Of a DNA stretch of 30,461 nt, positions 1 to 7,362 are shown one piece after another. The notes beneath the pieces were generated by a model. It was not told the origin of the DNA. It searched no databases and saw only the letters and a program-made list of their open reading frames with translations. The translations under genes and the position numbers were made by a program. The DNA comes from Parvibaculum sp040882025. Its GTDB lineage: Bacteria > Pseudomonadota > Alphaproteobacteria > Parvibaculales > Parvibaculaceae. The stretch lies in NCBI RefSeq assembly GCF_040882025.1, contig NZ_JBBECC010000085.1:1-30461 (forward strand), in the 5' to 3' direction. Each line of letters begins with the position of its first letter. The stretch's first letter is position 1.

Positions 1-44
1 CGCCATCGCGCTAGACTGCCCTCAAATCAACAGGGGGGCTGCCC

Positions 45-752
45 GTGAGCGCGTCAATTCTCAACTATTCCGTCGAAAACGATATCGCCCGGCTCGCCAT
101 GGACGACGGCAAGGCCAATGCGCTGGGGCACGCGATGATCGAGGCGCTGAATGCCGCGCTCGATCGCGCCCAGAACGAGGCAAAGGCGGTGCTGATCTCG
201 GGCCGCGAAAAGCGCTTCTGCGCCGGCTTCGATCTCGATGTCATGGGCTCAGGCCCCGAAAACGTCCGCAAGCTGGTGGGCGCCGGCGCCGAACTGCTGC
301 TGCGGATCTACCAATTCCCGCTGCCTGTCGTCATCGCCTGCACCGGGCATGCGCTGGCGGCCGGCGGATTGCTGCTGCTGGCCGGCGACGTCCGTATCGG
401 CGTCGAGGGCGAATTCCGCATCGGCCTGCCCGAAGTCGCGATCGGCATGACCATGCCGATCTTCGGCATCGAGCTCGCCCGCGAGCGGCTGGCCCGCAAC
501 CGCTTCACCGAAGCGGTTACGCAAGCCCGGATCTACAATCCGGCCGAGGCAACCCAGATCGGCTATCTCGACGCGGCCGTGCCGGCCCCGGCGCTGATGG
601 AAACCGCCATAGCCCGCGCCGCGACGCTCGCCGCCCTCGCCCAGCCCGCCTTCGCCAACACCAAGCGCAAGGAGCGCGCGGCGACGATCGCCCATATCCG
701 CGACACGCTGGCAAGCGATTCGGGCACATTCGACGGCGCCAGGGCCGGCTGA
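45..752 (+). CDS. Crotonase-fold (enoyl-CoA hydratase/isomerase family) protein
   Basis: A 235-residue crotonase-fold protein acting on an acyl-CoA thioester in the cytoplasm; the exact reaction is unknown. The oxyanion-hole segments are visible as CAGFD (residues 59-63) and GHALAAGG (101-108). Aligned by eye with classical enoyl-CoA hydratases, the second catalytic glutamate is kept (LPE, Glu130), but the first falls on Leu109. A normal two-acid hydration is therefore doubtful, and an isomerase, thioesterase or other crotonase activity is possible. It is shorter than the usual 255-265 residues, mainly at the C-terminus. The start is GTG at 45; a CAGGGGGG stretch just upstream can serve as ribosome binding site. 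The gene stands alone. A possible -10 element (TAGACT, 12-17) lies close upstream, but its -35 would be outside the window. Confidence 0.9.
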   Translation: MSASILNYSVENDIARLAMDDGKANALGHAMIEALNAALDRAQNEAKAVLISGREKRFCAGFDLDVMGSGPENVRKLVGAGAELLLRIYQFPLPVVIACTGHALAAGGLLLLAGDVRIGVEGEFRIGLPEVAIGMTMPIFGIELARERLARNRFTEAVTQARIYNPAEATQIGYLDAAVPAPALMETAIARAATLAALAQPAFANTKRKERAATIAHIRDTLASDSGTFDGARAG

Positions 753-1072
753 TCCCCCTCGCGATAATTTTTCCGGAAATTTTCGGGGCGTCCCGAACGT
801 GGAACCGGGCTCTTTCGGGACCGACCGATTTTATATGACGACACACACCGGAACGAGAAAAAGCGTTGCAGCACAAGCACTTTCTCGACGCGAAGGATAT
901 TTCCAATTTTACTCAAATTGAGTCTTTTCGAGTTTTAGACAAAGACCATTCGAATTTGATCCTCAATTAGTTCGAATGTGATTCACACGTTTAAACGGGC
1001 GCAAACGCCTCGCTGCCATCCTGCACTCACGGGCCCACGAAATCGGGCTTGTGAGCGATCGGGGTGGCGAAG
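753..1072. other. Intergenic region with an AT-rich block and short inverted repeats
   Basis: About 320 bases without a convincing gene. Near the crotonase end there is an 8-bp inverted repeat (GTCCCGAA at 790-797 with TTCGGGAC at 814-821) that could be a weak terminator hairpin. The stretch around 900-980 is far more AT-rich than anything near it. It carries a near-perfect 13-base palindrome at 911-923 (ACTCAAATTGAGT) and two inverted copies of CATTCGAA/TTCGAATG at 947-954 and 971-978. This looks like the promoter and operator region of the LapG-like gene that follows, but no clear -35/-10 pair was identified. Confidence 0.5.
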
Positions 1073-1876
1073 ATGTGGTTGCGTAAAAATATCCTTCTGA
1101 CGATTGGGCTCTCGCTGGCTTTTGCCGGCTGCCAGGCGCCGGAGCAGGTGGGCAGCATCGGTTCCTTCGAGAATGAGGGCGTCCGCGAATATCGCGTTGC
1201 CGCGGCGATGCCCGTCGGCCAGCAATCGCCGCCCCCTTACGGCTATATCGGCTTCTGCATCCGCAACCCGGACGAATGCGCCGGCGGCACCGACGAACCG
1301 GCCGACATGGTGCTGACGCCCCAACGCTGGAGCGAACTTGCCAAGGTCAATGACTGGGTCAACCGCGCGATCCCGCAGGTCGACGACACGGTGCTCTTCG
1401 AGCGCGCCGAATGGTGGGCGATCGCCGATGAACGCGGCGGCGACTGCGAGGACCTGTCACTCCTGAAGCGCAAGCTGCTGATCGAGCGCGGCTGGTCGCC
1501 GGACCAGCTTCTGGTGGCCGTGGTGCGCGAATGGAATGGCGACGGTCATGCCGTGCTGCTGGTGAAGACCGACCGGGGCGAGTTCGTCCTCGACAACAAG
1601 AACTGGAACATCGTCGCGGCGGCCGACGCGCCCTATCAATGGATCAAGCGGCAATCGCGCGAGCGGCCGTTCATCTGGGTCAATCTCGACCGGAAAACCT
1701 TCCGCGAGATCGCCCAGACGGATTTCCCGCCGCTCGGCGAGCCGGCCCCGTTTCTCGCCGCGATCAAACGAAACATGCCCGCCGATGCCGATCTCCGGCC
1801 GGGCATCGCCGAAGGCCAGACAGCGAGCCGCGAAGCCTTGAAGGAGGATCCGACCGCGACACTCGCTCTCAACTGA
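1073..1876 (+). CDS. LapG-like periplasmic transglutaminase-fold cysteine protease (BTLCP family)
   Basis: A bacterial transglutaminase-like cysteine proteinase of the LapG type (267 residues). Known members sit in the periplasm and cut large surface adhesins when cyclic-di-GMP falls, releasing biofilm cells. The catalytic triad is visible: Cys125 in GGDCEDLS, His159 in NGDGHAVLL and Asp174 in FVLDNK. The N-terminus is a short basic region plus a hydrophobic segment ending in FAGC (Cys20), either a lipoprotein-like site or an ordinary signal peptide. I chose ATG 1073 because GGGGTGG precedes it at suitable distance; GTG 1064 in the same frame would add three residues. No LapD receptor or giant adhesin lies in the window, so its substrate is not evident. 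A hairpin at 1927-1959 probably ends the transcript. Confidence 0.85.
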   Translation: MWLRKNILLTIGLSLAFAGCQAPEQVGSIGSFENEGVREYRVAAAMPVGQQSPPPYGYIGFCIRNPDECAGGTDEPADMVLTPQRWSELAKVNDWVNRAIPQVDDTVLFERAEWWAIADERGGDCEDLSLLKRKLLIERGWSPDQLLVAVVREWNGDGHAVLLVKTDRGEFVLDNKNWNIVAAADAPYQWIKRQSRERPFIWVNLDRKTFREIAQTDFPPLGEPAPFLAAIKRNMPADADLRPGIAEGQTASREALKEDPTATLALN

Positions 1877-1926
1877 CCTGCCGACCGGTCCCTCCGCCCC
1901 CCATTCGGGGACTGGTCCTGTCGAGG

Positions 1927-1959
1927 CCGGCTCTGCTGCTCCCCCCGCAGCAGGGCCGG
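1927..1959 (+). terminator. Putative intrinsic terminator between convergent LapG-like and crotonase genes
   Basis: The sequence CCGGCTCTGCTGC (1927-1939) pairs with GCAGCAGGGCCGG (1947-1959), a 13-bp GC-rich stem with a single G-U type pair and a 7-base loop. A T-rich run (TTACTTTT) follows on the plus strand. It sits about 50 bases after the LapG-like gene. The minus-strand reading lacks a T-tract, so it probably serves the plus strand mainly. Confidence 0.6.
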
Positions 1960-1975
1960 TTACTTTTCGGGGGGC

Positions 1976-2749
1976 CTATTTCCCCTTCCAGTTCGGCTTG
2001 CGCTTTTCCGCAAAGGCGCGCGGACCCTCGATCAGATCCTCGCTCTTGAAGAGGGCGGCGACCGCCGGATACTTGCCCGTCACCGCCGCGTCGAGATCGG
2101 CGATGTCGAGCCCCTTGTAGACGGCTTCCTTCGAGGCGCGGATCGACATCGGCGAGCATTCCATGATGAGGCCTGCCCAGCGCTTCGCCGCCGCCATCAG
2201 CTCGGCCGCCGGCACCACCTCGTTGACGAAGCCGAGTTCCCTGCCTTCGGCCGCCGGCACCTGGCGCCCGGTCAGGATCATGCCCATCGCCCGCTTGGCG
2301 CCGATCTGGCGTGGCAGACGGTGCAGACCGCCGGCAAGCGCCGCAAGCCCCACCTTCGGCTCCGGCAGGGCGAATTTCGCATTCTCGGACGCAATGATGA
2401 GGTCGCAGGCGAGCGCGATTTCGAAGCCGCCACCCATCGCAACGCCATTGACCGCAGCGATGACGGGCTTGTTGAGATCGAAGCGCGCCGTGAGACCGGC
2501 AAAGCCCGTCGCCGGCACTTCCATCTTGTTGCCTTCGGCCTGCCACCTGAGGTCGTTGCCGGCGCTGAAGGCGCGCTCGCCCGCGCCGGTGACGATGGCA
2601 ACCCACAGATCGGGATCGGCGGCGAAATCGTTGAAGATGCCTTCCAGCTCGAAATTGGCCGGCGGGTGAAGCGCGTTCATGCGCTCCGGACGGTTTATGG
2701 TGACGATGAGCAGATGGCCGTCGCGCTCGGCGGTGCAAAATTCGGTCAT
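1976..2749 (-). CDS. Enoyl-CoA hydratase/isomerase family protein (CaiD/crotonobetainyl-CoA hydratase-like)
   Basis: A 257-residue crotonase-family enzyme with both canonical acids: Glu110 in AMGGGFEIAL and Glu130 in FALPEPKVG. A true 2-enoyl-CoA hydratase activity is therefore plausible. The oxyanion motif is FSAGNDLRW (61-69), in which SAGND replaces the usual CAGAD; this variant occurs in many CaiD-like proteins. The protein ends in the typical EKRKPNWKGK tail. The reading frame stays open far upstream (to 3724), but that extension is antisense to the GYF_2 gene and is low-complexity. ATG 2749 gives the normal family length and N-terminus. It is transcribed divergently from the GYF_2 gene. 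The precise acyl-CoA substrate cannot be read from the sequence. Confidence 0.92.
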   Translation of the reverse strand: MTEFCTAERDGHLLIVTINRPERMNALHPPANFELEGIFNDFAADPDLWVAIVTGAGERAFSAGNDLRWQAEGNKMEVPATGFAGLTARFDLNKPVIAAVNGVAMGGGFEIALACDLIIASENAKFALPEPKVGLAALAGGLHRLPRQIGAKRAMGMILTGRQVPAAEGRELGFVNEVVPAAELMAAAKRWAGLIMECSPMSIRASKEAVYKGLDIADLDAAVTGKYPAVAALFKSEDLIEGPRAFAEKRKPNWKGK

Positions 2750-2923
2750 GGACGTTTCCCGGTTATGTTTGTGTGCCTTTTTCCGCACGCTGCCGCGACT
2801 TTGCCCGGTCCCTCGCGGGGCGGCAAGCGGCTCCGCGTTGACGCAACGGTAACCAAAACGCAGTAAATATGAACATTGGAACCGCGCGAATAGCGCCCCC
2901 ATCTGTCTGTATGAAGCGAAACC

Positions 2924-3676
2924 ATGGCCCAACCGAACGAAGCCATCGCCACGAAACCGGCCGAAAAAGCGGACGCCGCAGCCATGCGCTGGGTGCTGAA
3001 ACACGGCGACCGCGTCTATGGCCCCTACAGCTTTGAGGCGATGACCGCCTATGCCCGGGAAGGCCGCGTTGCGCCGCACAGCCTCGTCGCACCGGAAGGC
3101 ACACCCGCCGGCGCCGGCACCTGGCGTGCGGCCGGAGACCTGCCGCAATTCGCCGTCCTGTTCGGCGAAGCGCCCGAGCCCGACGCCGCCGCCGAACCGC
3201 AACCCGGACCCGCCTCCGCCGACGAACCGGCAGCGGAAATCGCATCGGAAGCCGATGCTGAGCCCGCGCCGCAACCGGAAGCTCTCACGCAGCCCGAACC
3301 CGCCGCGCAGCCGCAAACCGCCGCGGAGTCCGGCGAACATCGCCGCCAGCCCTATGGTTCGAACAAGGGGCAGATCGACCGGCGCAAGCAGCCCGACACC
3401 GCAAATTTCATGATCGTGCTCGACATCAAGGCGCGTTTCGCCGGGCCGCTCGAACAGGCGATCATGTCGCTCGGGCCCGCCTACAAGCTCGCGGCGAATG
3501 TCTGGTGCGTCAACACGGATGCGACCGCGCCGGGCCTCCTCAACGATCTCAGCGTCCATATCGGCAAGACGGACACCATGTTCATCGCCGATACGACGCG
3601 CGATCGCACGGCGTGGAGTTCGATGGGACCTGAAGTCGACGCGAAAATCCGCCGCGTCTGGCGCCGCGCCTACTGA
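2924..3676 (+). CDS. GYF_2 (DUF4339) domain protein with a Cas2/SinR-like C-terminal region
   Basis: A 250-residue protein in three parts. Residues 21-80 match the GYF_2/DUF4339 pattern (RWVLKHGDRVYGPYS, then EGRVAPHSLV and TWRAAGDLPQF), a small domain thought to bind proline-rich peptides or partner proteins. Residues 82-155 are a disordered linker rich in Pro, Ala and Glu. Residues 160-250 form a compact domain: hydrophobic strand with Asp (NFMIVLDIKA), a helix, a VWCVNTD strand, then KTDTMFIADTT and a Trp near WSSMGPEV. That layout resembles the ferredoxin-like fold of SinR/Cas2-like proteins; this is pattern recognition, not a search result. ATG 2924 has only a weak ribosome site. No signal peptide or membrane segment is present, so it is likely cytoplasmic. 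Confidence 0.8.
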   Translation: MAQPNEAIATKPAEKADAAAMRWVLKHGDRVYGPYSFEAMTAYAREGRVAPHSLVAPEGTPAGAGTWRAAGDLPQFAVLFGEAPEPDAAAEPQPGPASADEPAAEIASEADAEPAPQPEALTQPEPAAQPQTAAESGEHRRQPYGSNKGQIDRRKQPDTANFMIVLDIKARFAGPLEQAIMSLGPAYKLAANVWCVNTDATAPGLLNDLSVHIGKTDTMFIADTTRDRTAWSSMGPEVDAKIRRVWRRAY

Positions 3677-3713
3677 TATCGCACAGCGCGACCGCGAAAA
3701 CGCCGCCGCAAGG

Positions 3714-3742
3714 TGGCCAAACAAAACACACGATGCTAGTAT
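3714..3742 (+). promoter_or_regulatory. Possible sigma70-type promoter of the FKBP gene
   Basis: TGGCCA at 3714-3719 and TAGTAT at 3737-3742 are 17 bases apart, each matching four of six consensus positions. If real, the transcript would start near 3750, right at the base of the hairpin at 3753-3781, leaving a leader of about 77 bases before the FKBP start. The match is modest. Confidence 0.3.
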
Positions 3743-3752
3743 TCTGTCGTTG

Positions 3753-3781
3753 GGGCTTTCAGGCCATTCGCCTGAGAGCCC
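3753..3781 (+). terminator. Hairpin with T-rich tail upstream of the FKBP gene
   Basis: GGGCTTTCAGGC (3753-3764) pairs with GCCTGAGAGCCC (3770-3781), a 12-bp stem with one G-U type pair and a 5-base loop. TCTTGTTTTC follows. The simplest reading is the terminator of the GYF_2 gene 77 bases upstream. If the promoter at 3714-3742 is real, the same hairpin would lie in the FKBP leader and could act as an attenuator or a stabilising 5' structure. Confidence 0.6.
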
Positions 3782-3826
3782 TCTTGTTTTCGCCCTCTCC
3801 CTTCATCGAATCGCAAAGGCAGAACA

Positions 3827-4252
3827 ATGGCAGCAGCAAACGGCAACACGGTGCGCGTGCACTACACAGGCATGCTGGACGACGGCACCGTGTTCGACAC
3901 GAGCCAGGGCCGCGAGCCGATCGAGTTTTCGGTCGGCAAACGCATGGTCATCGCCGGCTTCGAGGAAGCCGTTGTCGGGATGGAGCCCGGCGACAGCAAG
4001 AAACTGAAAATTCCGGCGGAAGAGGCTTACGGCGAACACGATCCGCGTCTGGTGCAGGAGGTGCCGCGTTCGGAGCTTCCGCAAGGGCTCGAACCCGAGC
4101 CCGGCATGCAACTGACCGCAAGCGGCAGCGACGGCCGGGAGATCGCGCTCGTCGTCACCGAAGTGACGGGTGAGGTTGTGCGGCTCGACGCCAATCACCC
4201 GCTTGCCGGGCAGGATCTCACCTTCGAGATCGAGCTCGTCGAGGTCGCCTGA
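3827..4252 (+). CDS. FKBP-type peptidyl-prolyl cis-trans isomerase, SlyD-like
   Basis: A 141-residue FKBP-fold isomerase that speeds cis-trans isomerisation of prolyl bonds and acts as a folding helper. The FKBP start is clear (VRVHYTGMLDDGTVFDTS, residues 9-26), followed by VIAGFEEAVVGMEPGD. An insert-in-flap region (about 65-125) and the closing DANHPLAGQDLTFEIELVEV (about 121-140) are typical of the SlyD group. The metal-binding His/Cys-rich tail of E. coli SlyD is absent, so nickel storage is not expected. No signal peptide is seen; it is cytoplasmic. ATG 3827 fits the family N-terminus. The gene ends only 13 bases from the convergent exported-protein gene, leaving no room for a terminator of its own. 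Confidence 0.93.
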   Translation: MAAANGNTVRVHYTGMLDDGTVFDTSQGREPIEFSVGKRMVIAGFEEAVVGMEPGDSKKLKIPAEEAYGEHDPRLVQEVPRSELPQGLEPEPGMQLTASGSDGREIALVVTEVTGEVVRLDANHPLAGQDLTFEIELVEVA

Positions 4253-4265
4253 ACGGCACGCGCCG

Positions 4266-5357
4266 TCAGATATCGGGTCTGGCCAACGGCAGTCGCATCC
4301 GGCGCGGCGGCGAAATCGCGTGCGCCGAAACGTCGGGCTCGAAGTCCTGAAGACCTGCCGCACCGGGCCGCACCAGCGGCACGGGGAGCGGTGGCTGCGC
4401 CACCGGCGCCTTCCCCATCTCCTCTTCCGCCACCGCAACAGGCGCGCCGCTGCTTTTCGCCATGTCGGCCATGATCGAACGGGCGCTGCGCCAGCGCAGG
4501 ATCAGCGGTGCGCCGAGCGCGCTGACATCGGCGCATTTGGCGGCCGGCGTCTCGCCGCGATCGCACAATGCCGTGGCGCGGACGATCTCGAACTGGAATT
4601 GCGCCCGCCGCAGAAACTCCCGAAAGACATCGCTCTGGCGCGCTGCCCCAACCAGCGGCAGATAGGCCGCACAATCGATCTGCTGACGCTCCAGCATCTC
4701 GGCAAGCCGCATGGCGGCGCTTGACCCTTCGGCTGGCGCCGCCTCGCAGAGGCGCCACATCAGCTCCGCGGTCGCATGGTCATAGAGCAGGATCAGGCCG
4801 CGGCTGCGATCGTCGAGCGAGGCATAGAGCCGCGCCGTATCGCGCGGGTCCCAGCGGCGAAACCCGTCGACGAACGTGGCAATGTCGACGGCCTCCGCCG
4901 GCGCGGACGGGAAGCGGCTTTCGGGCTGTGCCGGCACGGCCGGCCGGACACCGCGCTTCAGAAACGAAAATTCGCGCGACGCCGCCATGTCCGGCGCGCC
5001 GCTGCTTGCCGGAATGAAAAGAAGCTGCAATCCGAGCGGACGCTCCTCGATGTGAAAAAAGGCGGCATCGGCCGCCGCGCCCGAAAGGCGCAGCACGCCC
5101 TGCGCCTCACCCGTATCGCCACCGGCGCGTTCGCCGTTGATCGTGTAGACACCGCCGCCCGGCGTCGTCAGCCGCCCGACGACGCGGGCGCCGACCTGCT
5201 GCAGCGTGAGCGACATGCCCGCCGCATCGCCGATGCCATCATAGCCGCCCGTGAATTCGGCCGCCGACGCGCGCCCTTGCCCCAGCAGCACGCAGAACGC
5301 CACCACCGCCACCAGTTTCGCCGCCAATGCCGCCCGTCGGACGGCAAGCCTCCGCAT
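4266..5357 (-). CDS. Uncharacterised exported protein, last gene of a four-gene minus-strand cluster
   Basis: I do not recognise this 363-residue protein. It begins with a basic and strongly hydrophobic signal peptide ending at about residue 33 (RASAAEF), so it should be exported to the periplasm. After it come a beta-rich region (about 35-130, with FTGGYDGIGDAAGMSLTLQQVG), a central helical region (about 150-290) with cysteines in MWRLCEAAP, QIDCAAY, ALCDRGE and AAKCADV, and a Pro-rich tail (about 315-363). The four spaced cysteines suggest disulfide bonds in the periplasm. ATG 5357 follows an AAGGGCAG ribosome site. The gene lies 34 bases after the crotonase at 5392-6216 and probably shares its transcript; its relation to acyl-CoA metabolism is unclear. 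Confidence 0.75.
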   Translation of the reverse strand: MRRLAVRRAALAAKLVAVVAFCVLLGQGRASAAEFTGGYDGIGDAAGMSLTLQQVGARVVGRLTTPGGGVYTINGERAGGDTGEAQGVLRLSGAAADAAFFHIEERPLGLQLLFIPASSGAPDMAASREFSFLKRGVRPAVPAQPESRFPSAPAEAVDIATFVDGFRRWDPRDTARLYASLDDRSRGLILLYDHATAELMWRLCEAAPAEGSSAAMRLAEMLERQQIDCAAYLPLVGAARQSDVFREFLRRAQFQFEIVRATALCDRGETPAAKCADVSALGAPLILRWRSARSIMADMAKSSGAPVAVAEEEMGKAPVAQPPLPVPLVRPGAAGLQDFEPDVSAHAISPPRRMRLPLARPDI

Positions 5358-5391
5358 CTTCTGCCCTTGCGCCTTTCCGGCGTGGCCGCGC

Positions 5392-6216
5392 CTAGCGCCC
5401 CTTGAAGCGCGGCTCCCGCTTTTCCATGAAGGCCGTCATGCCTTCCTTGATGTCTTCCGTCCGCATCAGCGGCAACAATTGAAGATAGACATGATGCACA
5501 TGCTCCGGGAACGGCTCGTTGAGCCCCATGCGCATCATCCGCTTGGCGGCGCGCACGGCAAGCGGCGCATTGGCGGCAATCTCGGCGGCAAGCGCGCGGG
5601 CGCGCGGCATCAGATCGGCATCGGCAACGACTTCGGATGCCAGACCCCATTCGACAGATTCGTCGGCCGACAAGGTGCGCCCGGTGAATATCAGCTCCGC
5701 CGCCTTCGACCAGCCGAGCAGACGCGGCAAAATCCAGGTGCCGCCCGATTCCGGCAGCAGCCCGCGCTTGCAGAAGGCGGCGGCGAATTTCGCCGACTTC
5801 GCCATCAGCCTTATGTCGCAGCCAAGCGCCGTGTCCATGCCGTAGCCCGCCGCACCTCCATTGACGGCGCAGACGGTCGGCGTTTCCATCGCGTGAAGAA
5901 CGGTGGGCGGCGTGTGATTGAGGTCAAGCGTCGTCGATGTGACGCCGCCGCTCTGTCCGATCGAAAGACTGCCGGCCGCCTGCGGGCGCAGGTCGAGCCC
6001 GGCGCAGAAGGCCCGGCCGGCGCCGGTGAGGAGCACGCAGCGCACGTCCGGGTCGCGGTCCGCCTCCAGCAGCCGCTCGGTTAGCTGGTTCAGCATGACG
6101 CCCGAAATCGTATTCATCCGCTCCGGCGCATTGAGCGTGATGGTCGCGATGTGGTCGGATACTTCGTAGAGAACTTCCTGTGGCACCGCTTCGGGCGCTT
6201 GCTTGGCCTGGCTCAT
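5392..6216 (-). CDS. Enoyl-CoA hydratase/isomerase family protein, PaaG-like
   Basis: A 274-residue crotonase-family enzyme. Oxyanion-hole motifs are FCAGLDLR (70-77) and NGGAAGYGMD (119-128). The usual first glutamate is replaced by Asp128. The stretch AFCKRGLLPESGGTWILPRLLG (starting near 147) matches enzymes of the PaaG/EchA8 type, where an acid in the L-I-P-D/E-S/C-G-G motif (here Glu156) does catalysis. An isomerase or hydratase of ring-derived or long-chain acyl-CoA fits, but the substrate cannot be fixed. I chose ATG 6216 because AGGGAGA lies 7 bases upstream; ATG 6237 in frame would add seven residues and has no such site. It lies 49 bases downstream of the DUF192 gene, probably in one operon. 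Confidence 0.9.
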   Translation of the reverse strand: MSQAKQAPEAVPQEVLYEVSDHIATITLNAPERMNTISGVMLNQLTERLLEADRDPDVRCVLLTGAGRAFCAGLDLRPQAAGSLSIGQSGGVTSTTLDLNHTPPTVLHAMETPTVCAVNGGAAGYGMDTALGCDIRLMAKSAKFAAAFCKRGLLPESGGTWILPRLLGWSKAAELIFTGRTLSADESVEWGLASEVVADADLMPRARALAAEIAANAPLAVRAAKRMMRMGLNEPFPEHVHHVYLQLLPLMRTEDIKEGMTAFMEKREPRFKGR

Positions 6217-6265
6217 GTCTTTCTCCCTGTCCGGCATGTCGTTGCGGCGAGCTTAGCCCATAAGC

Positions 6266-6739
6266 TCAGCCGCAAACAGCCGCCCCGCCCTCGCCGAACC
6301 AGGGGTGGCGGACATAATCGCCCGGGCCGATGCCGAGCGCGGCCGCCCTGCCGCCATCGATCTCCAGCACCCCGTTGACCGGAACGCCGGATTCATGAAT
6401 GTCGATCGACAGCGGCTCCGTCATCGCGGCAATGCGGGCGATGCGCCCGTCGGCCTCGATGAAGATCATGTCGAGCGGGATCAGCGTGTTTTTCATCCAG
6501 AAGCTGGCGATCCGGCATTGCGCATAGAAAAAGAGCATGCCGGCGTTCTCGTCGAGGCTCTCGCGGAACATCAGCCCGCGCCGGATTTCCTCATGGCTGA
6601 CGGCGAGCTCGACCGTGAAGCGATGTCTCGCGCCCGACGCCGTTTCGACGGTGACGACGTTCTCCGCCGCTGCCGGCGGGGCGCAGGCGCTGGCAGCGAG
6701 GCCGAGCAGCAGGGCGGCAACGAGAGCGGCGGCGCGCAT
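6266..6739 (-). CDS. DUF192 family exported protein
   Basis: A 157-residue DUF192 protein. The N-terminus is a signal peptide with a lipobox-like end (LAASAC, Cys19), so it is probably a lipoprotein or periplasmic. The DUF192 core is seen in RFTVELAVSHEEIRRGLMFR, then GMLFFY, SFWMKNTLIPLDMIFI and NGVLEIDGG. The function of DUF192 is not established. Its start codon overlaps the stop of the upstream hexapeptide-repeat gene by one base (TGATG at 6741-6737), a sign of translational coupling and of a shared transcript. Confidence 0.9.
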   Translation of the reverse strand: MRAAALVAALLLGLAASACAPPAAAENVVTVETASGARHRFTVELAVSHEEIRRGLMFRESLDENAGMLFFYAQCRIASFWMKNTLIPLDMIFIEADGRIARIAAMTEPLSIDIHESGVPVNGVLEIDGGRAAALGIGPGDYVRHPWFGEGGAAVCG

Positions 6740-7269
6740 CAGTCGAGGCGCTTCATGCCGGACGCATAGCGCTTCCAGTTCTGCACATAGTGGTCCGAGG
6801 AAAGCCTCAGCGCCTCTGCCGTTTCCTTGTCGAGCGTACGGATGATCTTGCCCGGCGCGCCCAGCACCATCGAATAGTCCGGAATGTCCTTGCCCTCGGC
6901 AATCAGCGTGTTGGCGCCGATGAGGCAGCCCTTCCCGATTCGCGTGTTGTTGAGGATGATGCTGCCGATCCCGACAAGGCTGCCCGCGCCGATGGTGCAG
7001 CCATGCAGCATCACCATATGGCCGATGGTGACGTCGCGCTCGATCGTCAGCGGCGAACCCGGATCGGTATGCAGGACCGATCCGTCCTGCACATTAGAGT
7101 TTTCGCCGATGGTGATGAGTTCGTTGTCGCCGCGCAGCACGGCCCCAAACCAGACGCTGGCGTTTTTCTCCAGCTTCACATTGCCCATCACCTGCGCATT
7201 GGGGGCGATCCAGTATTCGCCGTCCGGCGGCAGGATCGGCCTTGCGTCGCCGATGGCATAGATGGCCAT
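6739..7269 (-). CDS. Gamma-carbonic anhydrase-like hexapeptide-repeat protein (YrdA/PaaY/CaiE family)
   Basis: A 176-residue left-handed beta-helix protein made of hexapeptide repeats, expected to be a trimer. The three zinc-binding histidines of the gamma-carbonic anhydrase family are present: His67 in LHTDP, His84 in TIGHMV and His89 in MLHGC. The C-terminal helix (DKETAEALRLSSDHYVQNW) is typical. Some relatives are active carbonic anhydrases and others are thioesterases or proteins linked to acyl-CoA metabolism (PaaY, CaiE), so the activity is open. The crotonase downstream makes the acyl-CoA link attractive but unproven. ATG 7269 is preceded by GGGGAGA at 8 bases. It heads the gamma-CA, DUF192, crotonase, unknown exported protein cluster. 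Confidence 0.92.
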   Translation of the reverse strand: MAIYAIGDARPILPPDGEYWIAPNAQVMGNVKLEKNASVWFGAVLRGDNELITIGENSNVQDGSVLHTDPGSPLTIERDVTIGHMVMLHGCTIGAGSLVGIGSIILNNTRIGKGCLIGANTLIAEGKDIPDYSMVLGAPGKIIRTLDKETAEALRLSSDHYVQNWKRYASGMKRLD

Positions 7270-7362
7270 GTATACGTCTCCCCGTGTCTTCGTTTCTCGT
7301 GACGCGGACTATGCCATGCCCCGCCGCCGGAAACGAGACTTGCGGAACCTGCAACAAATAGA

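Noticed and set aside
2750..3724. Long N-terminal extension of the minus-strand crotonase (to a total of 582 residues)
   Set aside because: It is antisense to the GYF_2 gene, Gly/Arg/Phe-rich and low-complexity. The enzyme has its normal length and start at 2749.
3753..3781. Riboswitch
   Set aside because: Only a single hairpin with T-rich tail is seen; no conserved multi-helix aptamer pattern was recognised.
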